Origin: Bacillota bacterium
GTDB taxonomy: Bacteria; Bacillota; Clostridia; Christensenellales; CAG-138
Length of the DNA stretch: 64,000 nucleotides
Direction: 5' to 3'
Assembly (NCBI GenBank): GCA_023390655.1
Contig: JAEWCL010000024.1
Location: 62,001 to 126,000 of the forward strand
Both the position numbers and the translations under genes were made by a program. Below the pieces are notes generated by a model that searched no databases, was not told where the DNA came from, and saw nothing but the letters and a program-made list of their open reading frames with translations. Shown piece by piece: positions 16,811-24,807 of the stretch (positions are counted from its first letter, which is position 1; every line of letters begins with the position of its first letter).

Positions 16811-17374
16811 TCAAAAAAGCATGCCTTTCAGTTTTTGGTTAAGTTTTCTGTATATTACCTGCATCCAAGGTTCGCTTGACGCCGAAACAGCTTCTTCAAT
16901 TTCCATCCATTTTACCCCGCTATTTTCATCGGGCTTTGCAATGAGTATTTCATCCTCAGGCGCTTTTAATAAAAATGTAACATTCAAATGCAAATGAGAT
17001 GATATATATGTTCCCTTTTTTATATGTCCGTCTACCGTTAGGATTTCCAGCGAGAAGATATTCTCTGTCACCGGAACAACTTTTGTAATGCCCGTCTCCT
17101 CTTGAACCTCACGTATTGCAACTGAAAGCAGATTTTCCTCTCCATCCGCATGACCGCCTGTCCAGGCCCATGATTTGTAAATGTTATGATATATCATCAG
17201 CAGTTTGTTTCCACTGGGGTTTATTACCCAAGCGGAAGCAGTAAAATGTGCAATTTCATTGCTTCTTGTTAAAACATCATGATTAGACTCTATATAGTTT
17301 AACATGATTTTTTTGTCGTTTTCTTCCTGTTCATTATAAGCGATATACTCTTGTATCTGTTTCTTCAAATTCAT
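16811..17374 (-). CDS. NUDIX hydrolase
   Basis: 187 residues. The NUDIX box is complete (GGHADGEENLL through REVQEETGI, fitting GX5EX7REUXEEXGU) at residues about 74-97. The fold is preceded by about 40 residues of helical N-terminus, as in several Firmicutes NUDIX proteins of unknown substrate. GGGGAAG lies ahead of the ATG. Base composition is clearly more AT-rich than the flanking housekeeping regions, in keeping with a recently acquired gene. Confidence 0.9.
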   Translation of the reverse strand: MNLKKQIQEYIAYNEQEENDKKIMLNYIESNHDVLTRSNEIAHFTASAWVINPSGNKLLMIYHNIYKSWAWTGGHADGEENLLSVAIREVQEETGITKVVPVTENIFSLEILTVDGHIKKGTYISSHLHLNVTFLLKAPEDEILIAKPDENSGVKWMEIEEAVSASSEPWMQVIYRKLNQKLKGMLF

Positions 17375-17707
17375 TCGTCTTCCCCTGTCAATCGGATTTC
17401 ATGATTTGCATCGTTGCTTTCAATACTCTTTATAGTAGTTTAACTCACCAGATTTTAATACAAATATACTTGTCCATCAATACTTCCCTTAAATCGTTTG
17501 GGCGGTTGCGAAATCTAATTTAAGATATCGTATAGCAATATTGAACAACAATCAATAAGGGGTACCGGGGATTCGATCAGTTTCATTTCTCCCAAATGTA
17601 TTCCCCGCCATGATCTTTGAAGCATTGCCGAAAAATATAAAAGATACGAAAAAGCACCGAAGACGAAATGCCTTTGGCGCCGGTGATTTTGCATATTTGT
17701 TTTGTGT
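17375..17707. other. Gene-free interval
   Basis: I see no supported gene in this AT-rich stretch. A short stem (CACCG/CGGTG) near 17655-17685 could end transcription of something read from the right, but there is no T-run. Confidence 0.4.
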
Positions 17708-18532
17708 CTATCTCCGGATTTTCAACATATTCAAAATAGACTCATAGGGTATTTCAAACACCTGCGGTCCGGCTGCCCCGTATGACAGAGCGTATTTCTG
17801 ATAGAAAACGACCAGTGCGGTTTCTGTAAGATAAAAGTCGTTTGGGTCAAACTGCCGGATACTTTCGTAACCATCACCCGAATAGGCGTCATCAAATGAA
17901 TAAGGAGAGCCGTATCCTTTTTGCAAATTTTCGTTTATATCATCGGCAACTTTTTTTGAGACGAAATCGTATATAGTATTCATATAACGATCTTCATCCG
18001 CCTCAAATATATCTGAAAGGCTCAATTTCTTCCCGGTATTTAAGTCGAAAGTATCTCCTTCAATCCCTGCCCATCCTACACCGCCGGCGCCGCCATTGAG
18101 TGTAGCCGACACCGAGATGATTCCTCCAAATCCAGCTTCAAGGCAGTAGTGGGCCTGCCTATAAAAATTATCCTTTTGTCCTTCAATCTTTCTATCTGGC
18201 GCTGCCGCCTCAAGATCCCGTAAGGCATCAAAAGGAAGCTCATTATAGAAGAAATTTTCCTTATCGGCAAAAAATTGATTGATTGCCGGAATCCCGGCGT
18301 AAGTCCCTGCCAGTATGGGCAGCTTTAAATCTAATTCCACAAAGTTCCCTAAGTCACTGTAATATTTTTTGTTTATGTCAAACGTGGAAAACGCAACCGT
18401 TGGCGCGATTGTCTGCGTTGGGGCGGGAGGTACCGTCTGGAATGCGTCCGGGGCTTCAGGCACCGAGGCACATGAAACAAAAAAAAATACGGTACAGAAG
18501 AGCACGCCCAATATACATATAATTTTCCTCAA
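17708..18532 (-). CDS. RsiV/DUF3298-like lipoprotein without a sigma partner
   Basis: 274 residues from TTG 18532 (GGAGGTG seven bases upstream), which opens directly into a lipoprotein signal peptide ending FFVSCAS. A Pro/Thr linker (about 30-45) is followed by a DUF4163/DUF3298-type extracellular domain (about 55-270), related to the sensing domain of the RsiV protein encoded at 1610-2482, but with no cytoplasmic anti-sigma region and no ECF gene beside it. It may bind a wall-related ligand such as lysozyme or peptidoglycan, by analogy with RsiV; function unproven. Confidence 0.75.
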   Translation of the reverse strand: MRKIICILGVLFCTVFFFVSCASVPEAPDAFQTVPPAPTQTIAPTVAFSTFDINKKYYSDLGNFVELDLKLPILAGTYAGIPAINQFFADKENFFYNELPFDALRDLEAAAPDRKIEGQKDNFYRQAHYCLEAGFGGIISVSATLNGGAGGVGWAGIEGDTFDLNTGKKLSLSDIFEADEDRYMNTIYDFVSKKVADDINENLQKGYGSPYSFDDAYSGDGYESIRQFDPNDFYLTETALVVFYQKYALSYGAAGPQVFEIPYESILNMLKIRR

Positions 18533-18779
18533 GTCTTTACACCTCCAATCAGATTGTATCACATATTTTACCAATTCGACACAACTCTTCCGGCGCTTTC
18601 TGCACGTTTTTTGCCCTTCCATAGGGATGCAAAATCGTCAAAGGGGGATGCAAGCCTGAAAATGTTGCTTAATTACAATCTTCCGCTGTTTAATTCTCTG
18701 AACTATCTTAGATTAATAGGCTTAGACAAAAGATACGCCAAGCCGGATTGAGTGGATATACTTGGTCAGCACTCCATGG

Positions 18780-18824
18780 ATATCTCAAGGAGCGTCCCAT
18801 CTAAATGAAGGCTCCTTAAGATAT
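18780..18824. repeat. Stem-loop between the DUF11 gene stop and upstream sequence
   Basis: Arms 18780-18793 (ATATCTCAAGGAGC) and 18811-18824 (GCTCCTTAAGATAT) pair at 13 of 14 positions. T-rich sequence follows only on the plus strand, but the position nine bases past the minus-strand stop suggests it ends that transcript. Confidence 0.55.
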
Positions 18825-18832
18825 ATTTTTGC

Positions 18833-20908
18833 TCAACAGTTTTTAAACCGTTCGGATATAGTCGTCAGCTTTGATTGCAGCATAAGCTCCAGTCTGGAAA
18901 CGGCATTGATCAACCGCGTCACAGAACGGTTGATTTCCAACATTTGTTCCGCTGTGATGCCCTCCATGCCGACAACAGCCTGCAGTTTTTCTCCTTCAGC
19001 GTTCAGCACATGGGAGATGGCTGTTTCCTGCAGCGCCACGGAGGTTACGAGATCCGCAATCGCTTGGCACCTCGGGCCGAATATATTCGTCGTGACCGTC
19101 GAAGTGTTGTTCGAAGGATTCGGGTCGGGCGTCGTGGAAGACACCGTGGCGGTGTTCACCAGTGGCGCTTCGGCATCGGCGGGGACAGTTCCGCGGATAA
19201 GGACTGCTTGCGAGCCGCCGCTGGCCATCGTCCCCAAAGCATACGTTCCCGGCCACGGTGCCCAGGTGGTTCCGCCGTCTGTCGAATACTCAACGCCGCT
19301 GAGGCTAGCCGGTATACTGTCCGTTAAGATGACGTTTTCGGCGGGCGAAGGTCCCGCATTAGCGACAGTGATCGTATACGTCAGCACTTCACCCGGCTTG
19401 ACCGAACTGGGCGACGCGATTTTGACCACCGATATGTCGGCAGACACACCAATGAGCACCGGCACTTCGTTGGACGTGACCGCGTAGGCGCCCGGAATAC
19501 CGCCTTCCACGGGCGTATAGGAATAAGAAATAGCCGCGCTGTTGAGCGTGGGATTGACCGGCGGGACGAAGTCCGCTGTGGCTTCAAAGGTAACGGTGAC
19601 GGTTTCGCCCCCGGGCACGTCCGGCAAAGCAAAGCCAGTATTGGGGTCAGCTGCGGACACGGATGTACCGTTGACCTCCACACTTCCTGATACGAACGAC
19701 ATACCGTTCGGCACTGTATCCTGGAAAGAAACGTTGGTCAGCGGGCTCTCACAGGTATTCTCCAGTGTGATCGTATAAACCACCGTTTCTCCGGCATCCA
19801 CCGTTGAAGAACTGACGGCCTTGACCGGCTCGAATTCCGGCACCAGTATCTCATTGAGCGCAATATCGTCAATCGCATAGTCATTGCCGATCTCTTCGGG
19901 ACCTTCGCTTAAAAATTCGACCGTCAGGCTGGTGTTACCTTGGGAATTGATGACGCTGCCGATCTGCTTCCATTCCGGTGCGTTGGTATTGACGGGAATT
20001 TGTGCGCCCAGAGTCGCGCTATAAAGTACATTTCCATTCTCATCTAAGATTTGTACGCCGAGCCGTGGATCGGGAAAACCTACGACTTTGAACAAGTTTA
20101 ATATCCAAGCACTGAACAGATAGTTGGTATTGGGCTGTACGGTCACTGTTTCTGTGAAAAAGACAGCGCCCGGGTTATCTCCGTTGACCACCATCATCCG
20201 TCCCGTTTCATTGCCGACGGTATGGTCTGCGATGCGCCACCATGCCCCTATCTGCGTACTTAAGGCGTCGTTCATAATGTTCTGTACTGTATATTCGCCG
20301 CCAAAGGGCGTAAAATCTGAGGGGTCCGGCAGTACATAGATGAAATCGGGCGTTACGCCAGGATATGGTTCCGTAGGCGCGCCGGTGTTGGCCGGCGTTC
20401 CGGCAGGAAAACTTCCGAACGTACCGTTATCAGCGGCAGTGATCAGGTTGGCAGGCAATACGATGGCGCAGGCGTCCATGATCTCCGTGATCGGCGTATA
20501 AATGACCGGCCCGTTGAGAAAATTCTGATCGGTCAGGTCTGAACCCGACACGGCGACAAGCAGGGTGTCCGGCGTGACGGAATCCAGATTGGTGGAACCG
20601 GGGGGCGGATTTACGGCGGAGCTGATAGGGGGATTGACTCCTGTCGGAACGGGGCCGACCACTGCGGTGCTGAAATCGCCCGGCGTGGAAACACCGCCTG
20701 CCGTTCCGTAGGATTCCACGATCCTATAGCTGCCGTCCGGGACGTTGATAAACGAATAATTGCCGTTCGCATCGGTCAGAACGACCAGCCTGACGTTGCT
20801 CACGGTATTCTGCAATACAACCGGTATATTCGCTAAGCCGGTATCTCCGGCTGATACGGTTGCGCTTCTGTCACGGTCGAAGACAACCCGGCCGGATATT
20901 GTCGCCAT
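18833..20908 (-). CDS. Large adhesin-like DUF11/SdrD-like protein with C-terminal NAEGEK module
   Basis: 691 residues from ATG 20908 (GGAGGTG seven bases upstream). Domains in order: an SdrD B-like/Cna-B fold (about 1-95, GRVVFDRDRSATVS to DGSYRIVE), a linker, a jelly-roll carbohydrate-binding-like domain (about 185-360, ending NDYAIDDIALNEI), two DUF11 repeats (about 365-475 and 490-610), and a helical module (614-691) with SVALQETAISHVLNAEGEK. No signal peptide, LPxTG motif or membrane segment, although every middle domain is of an extracellular type. The same C-terminal module recurs in the next two genes. I propose a spore-surface protein deposited from the mother cell. Confidence 0.8.
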   Translation of the reverse strand: MATISGRVVFDRDRSATVSAGDTGLANIPVVLQNTVSNVRLVVLTDANGNYSFINVPDGSYRIVESYGTAGGVSTPGDFSTAVVGPVPTGVNPPISSAVNPPPGSTNLDSVTPDTLLVAVSGSDLTDQNFLNGPVIYTPITEIMDACAIVLPANLITAADNGTFGSFPAGTPANTGAPTEPYPGVTPDFIYVLPDPSDFTPFGGEYTVQNIMNDALSTQIGAWWRIADHTVGNETGRMMVVNGDNPGAVFFTETVTVQPNTNYLFSAWILNLFKVVGFPDPRLGVQILDENGNVLYSATLGAQIPVNTNAPEWKQIGSVINSQGNTSLTVEFLSEGPEEIGNDYAIDDIALNEILVPEFEPVKAVSSSTVDAGETVVYTITLENTCESPLTNVSFQDTVPNGMSFVSGSVEVNGTSVSAADPNTGFALPDVPGGETVTVTFEATADFVPPVNPTLNSAAISYSYTPVEGGIPGAYAVTSNEVPVLIGVSADISVVKIASPSSVKPGEVLTYTITVANAGPSPAENVILTDSIPASLSGVEYSTDGGTTWAPWPGTYALGTMASGGSQAVLIRGTVPADAEAPLVNTATVSSTTPDPNPSNNTSTVTTNIFGPRCQAIADLVTSVALQETAISHVLNAEGEKLQAVVGMEGITAEQMLEINRSVTRLINAVSRLELMLQSKLTTISERFKNC

Positions 20909-21086
20909 ATTAATGCACCTCCATAAGTTTGCCAATTTTAACGATCTAAGTTTAACGACGGGAGATCAGTCAGACCCGTTTTTAGCGAGGATATCTCATG
21001 ATGTTTTCCGAGGCCGCGCTGCAGGCGTACATCCTGTGTAACCGGATATGCCATCATCGTCTTCTCTCAAATACTCATGGCGTGGT

Positions 21087-21356
21087 TCAAGTCAATTCAT
21101 CCGCAAAAAGCTCCAGCTTTGCCTGAAGCATCATTTCAAGACGTGTAATAGCGCCGATCATTTGTTCGACCAATTTGTTAAGCGCAAGCAACTGATCGGA
21201 TGTCACATCCTCCATCGCGATAATGGCCTGCATTTTTTCCCCTTCGGCGTTGATGATATGAGAAAGCGCGGTTTCCTGAAGCGCAACGGATTCGATAAGA
21301 TCCGTTATAGCTTGCTCTCTGGTACCCTCGCCCGGCGTGATAATTGGCATACTCAT
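21087..21356 (-). CDS. Small stand-alone NAEGEK-module protein
   Basis: 89 residues from ATG 21356 (GAGG eight bases upstream). Apart from the first 14 residues the protein is just the module: ITDLIESVALQETALSHI then INAEGEK, a connector, and a second amphipathic helix LLALNKLVEQMIGAITRLEM. Predicted shape is a helical hairpin or coiled coil. No signal peptide. It is 178 bp upstream of the 691-residue gene on the same strand, so they may form one transcript from the sigma-K-like promoter at 21400-21427. Possibly a partner or capping subunit that oligomerises with the longer proteins. Confidence 0.75.
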   Translation of the reverse strand: MSMPIITPGEGTREQAITDLIESVALQETALSHIINAEGEKMQAIIAMEDVTSDQLLALNKLVEQMIGAITRLEMMLQAKLELFADELT

Positions 21357-21399
21357 CGTAGTTACCTCTTTCCATACATACGCGGATTATATTCATTAG

Positions 21400-21427
21400 T
21401 ATCATATGAGGGACTGTGTAAACTTGT
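21400..21427 (-). promoter_or_regulatory. Sigma-K-like promoter (minus strand)
   Basis: CATATGATA (complement of 21400-21408) fits the -10 pattern CATAnnnTA, with AC 17 bases upstream (complement of 21426-21427), the -35 pattern of late mother-cell sigma-K. It sits about 45 bp before the start codon of the 89-residue protein. Confidence 0.55.
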
Positions 21428-21488
21428 GAAAGGAAATAAACCAGGTATAGCGGCAATTGGCGTGCGGATTGTTCATTATAATACTTTC

Positions 21489-21515
21489 ACCGTTTGGCCC
21501 TTTTTTCATAATATA
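21489..21515 (+). promoter_or_regulatory. Sigma-K-like promoter (plus strand)
   Basis: AC (21489-21490), 16-base spacer, CATAATATA (21507-21515), again matching AC-N16/17-CATAnnnTA. It lies 32 bp before the ATG of the Cys-rich NAEGEK protein and is divergent from the matching promoter at 21400-21427. Confidence 0.55.
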
Positions 21516-21547
21516 TAGTAATATGCATTCATTCACGGAGGTTCATG

Positions 21548-22588
21548 ATGGCATTGTTGGAACCGCGTCATATATGGCCGTTGCCTGCTCGCGACGGCAG
21601 GTACAGGGGCTTCGCCTGCGATGGCGTCTGCTTTTATCTGACGCTGCCTCAGGAGTCAAATATCCAGAGGCTGAGCATGGATATGGACCCGGTCGAATGC
21701 ATCCATACCGCAAGGCCCTATACCTGCCTCTGCTATGATTCCAAAGAAAATTGTTTTTGGGCTTCATGCGATCATATGATCGGCCGTATTTTCAGACTGG
21801 ACAGCTGCTTTCAGGAAACAGATTGTCTGAACATCTGTGGGCTGCGGGCCACCCTTACCGGCCTGTCTTTCGACTGTAACAACGGTGAACTGCTGGCTGC
21901 GCTCCCGCTTTGTATTTTGCAAATAGATAAGCGTACCGGCCAGACTATTTCCCTCCAAGCGGCGCAGGGGGGAACATATACCGGCGTGCTGTCAATAGCG
22001 CCCCACTATGTTATAGCTCATATCAGTCCGGGCAGTCAGAGCATCAGGCTCTGTTCCGCGACGGGACATACAATCAGGCAATATATGTTGCCGGCCGACT
22101 ATCGCCTGGAGGATATGGTTTTCTGTTCATGCTGTGGATTCCAAAAAGGGCGTTTGAGTATTTATATTCTCGCCATAAAACGCGGTAGCGGCCCATGCCT
22201 GCTTCTATGTGAGATGGAAGTCTGTGGCGTCACGCTTCATCCCTGCAACTTCTGCTGCCCGCCGTGCCCCGGTAAATATGATGACGAATTCGATTGCAAA
22301 TGCCGCCAAGAATGCCGCTGCCCGCCATGTAATGAAAAGTGCCGGGAACGCTGTATCTGTGACATCATAGAATCTGTCGCGCGGGTGGAGACATCGCTTG
22401 CGCATATCCTGAACGCGGAAGGAGAGAAGCTGCAAAAAGCTGTTCAGACTGCAAATAATGTCTGTGAACTGCTGGAGATCAACAGAGCCGTAAACAAAAC
22501 GATCACAAACATCACGCAACTTGAGCAGATGCTGTATGCCAAATTGGAAACTGCACGCGAGCTTGAGCTTTGCCCCGATACGCGGTAA
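21548..22588 (+). CDS. Cysteine-rich protein with C-terminal NAEGEK module
   Basis: 346 residues from the second of two adjacent ATGs (GGAGG six bases upstream). The first 220 residues look like repeated beta strands (LLEPRHIWPLPARDGRYRG, then blocks with FYL, CLCYD, CFWASCD). Next comes a cluster of 12 cysteines in about 40 residues (CNFCCPPCPG, CKCRQECRCPPC, CRERCIC), then the module at 269-346 with SVARVETSLAHILNAEGEK. About 33 cysteines in total. No signal peptide. High cysteine content, lack of export signal and a sigma-K-like promoter all suit a cross-linked spore coat or exosporium protein; not demonstrated. Confidence 0.75.
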   Translation: MALLEPRHIWPLPARDGRYRGFACDGVCFYLTLPQESNIQRLSMDMDPVECIHTARPYTCLCYDSKENCFWASCDHMIGRIFRLDSCFQETDCLNICGLRATLTGLSFDCNNGELLAALPLCILQIDKRTGQTISLQAAQGGTYTGVLSIAPHYVIAHISPGSQSIRLCSATGHTIRQYMLPADYRLEDMVFCSCCGFQKGRLSIYILAIKRGSGPCLLLCEMEVCGVTLHPCNFCCPPCPGKYDDEFDCKCRQECRCPPCNEKCRERCICDIIESVARVETSLAHILNAEGEKLQKAVQTANNVCELLEINRAVNKTITNITQLEQMLYAKLETARELELCPDTR

Positions 22589-22973
22589 CAATTTTATTAC
22601 GTGATATGACAGTCTGGTATAATAATCTGGCCACGTTAGCCATAATGCAGGCATTACATACCTGCCACTCTTGATGTCCAGCATCGCCTCATAAATTGTT
22701 ATGCTACTGGCCTCTATTTTCAAGAAGGCTCCTTTTTTGCGGTTTGGCCTGTACAGAGCCTATGTTCGGACAATAAAACGCCTCGCCGATTTTATACGGC
22801 GAGGCTATATGAAGGAGCCCGCCCCGAATGAAGCACAGGGCAGGCATTCGTAGTATAGACGGCAGGGGCGCGGGGTATGTGGCACCACCCATTTGTTTAA
22901 AAAGTCATTTTACACTAACGCAGCGTCGAAAAATGCCGAAATACTCAATAACAGCCGATAAGGAGGCAGCCTC
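22589..22973. other. Gene-free interval with one stem-loop
   Basis: A perfect hairpin GCCTCGCCG (22780-22788) / CGGCGAGGC (22797-22805) is the only clear structure; it lacks a T-run. No supported coding sequence on either strand. Confidence 0.4.
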
Positions 22974-24095
22974 TTGTTCGGGAATGTAAATGGCGCTTTA
23001 GACAACAAAGAGCATTTAGCAAATCCTATGAAGTGGTGTCATGACATTGTAAATGCCGGTTATGCAACGGTCACGGTTATTACTTTGGCTCATGTTGTTT
23101 GGTATTTTGCAGCGCGGGAAGTCCTGGCATGGCCTCCTGATATTTATCTGAAAAACTATATAATATTGCCGTTTATTGGTTTATCAGCTTTAAATGCCGC
23201 TGTGGACCTTTCGGTGCGCTCGTCTAAGACCCATCTTATTTTCAAGGAGTATTTATCACTGGGGCTATTTCTAATTTTTTCGTTTTATCTTTCTTTGACC
23301 CACAAGATTACCACCATATTGATGGGATCCTACACCTTATCAGTTTTTGCTTCCGCTGTTTTTTCAAATAAAAAAATTACCCTACATTTCTTTTTATTAT
23401 GTACGCTTGCACTGTTAATTAGTGGCGCTAAGCTTTATGTTGAAGAGAATTTCGCCAGTAAGGTGCTCATGGATGTTTTTGTCGCATGGGATTTGCTTCT
23501 GTGTTCTTACCTTGTGGCGAGAGTATTAATCCGACATGGGCATGACAATCTCATCGCCCTAATGCGTTTCTATAATAAGCAACAAAGTATGCAGGAACAA
23601 CTAAAGCTTGACGCATTTACTGGGCTGTATAATCGGAAGACATTTGATGAATCCTTGCAAAAAACAGTGGAAGAGTGCAAAGAGTATGATATCCGTCTTT
23701 CCTTGGCTATGATAGACGTTGATAGTTTCAAACGGATTAATGACGTCTATGGTCACACTGCGGGGGATCGAGCCTTAATTAGCTTAGCGCAAATTCTAAA
23801 GAGCAACAAAGAAGAAGCTATTCAAGCCTTTCGGATAGGCGGAGATGAATTTGCAATCTTATTTAAAGGATATGACCTGTGGGAGGCATATCAAATTTGC
23901 GAAAACATGCGAAAGATAATGGAGACTTCTTGCTTATATGAAACAAGTAAAGTAACATTCAGTTGCGGTTTAGCCGACCTGAGTTCGCGGCATGCCAGCC
24001 CTGACGAGCTTTTAAAAGCCGCAGATATGGCGTTATATTCAGCCAAAAGCAATGGTCGGAATAAAGTAGCGCTTTATGGGGGCCTTAGAGAGTAA
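22974..24095 (+). CDS. Membrane diguanylate cyclase (GGDEF)
   Basis: 373 residues from TTG 22974 (AAGGAGG seven bases upstream). Residues about 25-195 hold six or seven hydrophobic segments, a likely membrane sensor; the GGDEF domain spans about 208-368 with an intact GGDEF at 289-293. The RxxD inhibitory site expected five residues before GGDEF is absent, so product feedback at that site is unlikely. No EAL partner nearby. AT-richer than the core regions. Confidence 0.92.
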   Translation: MFGNVNGALDNKEHLANPMKWCHDIVNAGYATVTVITLAHVVWYFAAREVLAWPPDIYLKNYIILPFIGLSALNAAVDLSVRSSKTHLIFKEYLSLGLFLIFSFYLSLTHKITTILMGSYTLSVFASAVFSNKKITLHFFLLCTLALLISGAKLYVEENFASKVLMDVFVAWDLLLCSYLVARVLIRHGHDNLIALMRFYNKQQSMQEQLKLDAFTGLYNRKTFDESLQKTVEECKEYDIRLSLAMIDVDSFKRINDVYGHTAGDRALISLAQILKSNKEEAIQAFRIGGDEFAILFKGYDLWEAYQICENMRKIMETSCLYETSKVTFSCGLADLSSRHASPDELLKAADMALYSAKSNGRNKVALYGGLRE

Positions 24096-24117
24096 CCGTT
24101 CCAAACAATATCGAAAA

Positions 24118-24142
24118 CCCCGCTACCATACCGGTGACGGGG
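24118..24142 (+). terminator. Terminator after the diguanylate cyclase gene
   Basis: CCCCGCTACC / GGTGACGGGG pair at 9 of 10 positions with a 5-base loop; downstream CTCTCTCGTT is only moderately T-rich. Confidence 0.6.
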
Positions 24143-24422
24143 CTCTCTCGTTACCAATCCCGCTTATTGGTCGGGTTATTTAGCATCCCAACCAGCACAA
24201 AGTCGTTCCCGTAGCCGGTGGATACGTTCCCTCATAGCTCGGCGCAAACAAAAAAACGGGGCTTTCAGGGCATCTTACCCACCTGCCAGCACCGCCGCGG
24301 CAGAGGACAGAACCCCGGAAAGTCCCATATCTAGGCGCTTTTTAGCCCTTATCGGTTTGTTACATTTGACATCAAGACAACACGCTCAACATGCTCTGTT
24401 TAAGGGAACATATCCATCGGCC

Positions 24423-24690
24423 TTAATCGCTAACCGATGCACTAAAACATGTTATGGCGCTCCTCTGCATCTGCGATGGCCCGAGTCTCATGAACGTTGC
24501 ATGCGGGTGTTGGGGCGGGGCATAAATGGAATACAGTTTAATCGGCCTCCTGCCTGTTTTGACCAGGTTGTGCCATTTTCCGGCAGGGATGATAAACGCA
24601 TAATCTTTGCCCACGCAGGCTTGGAAATCCAGCCTGTTTTGAGTCGCCCATTTTTACAACACCAATGCATCAATGCTCTACCATCTGTAC
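24423..24690 (-). pseudogene. Frameshifted cupin remnant
   Basis: A minus-strand frame (stop at 24423) reads GKDYAFIIPAGKWHNLVKTG then KLYSIYAPPQHPH, the signature of a mannose-6-phosphate-isomerase-like small cupin. The upstream part of the same family (VVKMGDSK) is found in a different frame near 24640-24660, so at least one frameshift separates the halves and the N-terminus is missing. The interval 24143-24422 holds nothing else I can support. Confidence 0.6.
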
Positions 24691-24765
24691 CGGTGCCCAT
24701 ATTAAAAGTCCCTAGCGTCCCAATTGGAGATGCACAAAGTATCTCTCACTCCCGTCATGACGACA

Positions 24766-24799
24766 AAAAGGGCAGGACCGCACGCGGTCCTGCCCTTTG
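24766..24799 (-). terminator. Terminator of the adenine deaminase/BMP operon
   Basis: Perfect stem AAAGGGCAGGACCGC / GCGGTCCTGCCCTTT; on the minus strand it runs into TTTTTG. Placed nine bases after the BMP stop. Confidence 0.85.
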
Positions 24800-24807
24800 C
24801 ACAAGCG

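Noticed and set aside
20936..21000. Plus-strand terminator-like hairpin (ACGGG/CCCGT then TTTT)
   Set aside because: There is no plus-strand gene to its left, the stem is only five pairs and the loop is long.
22205..22723. Minus-strand 172-codon frame
   Set aside because: Antisense of the Cys-rich NAEGEK protein end; no motif and no ribosome site.
24178..24240. Short minus-strand peptide MRERIHRLRERLCAGWDAK
   Set aside because: Only 19 codons, no ribosome site and no family match that I can support.
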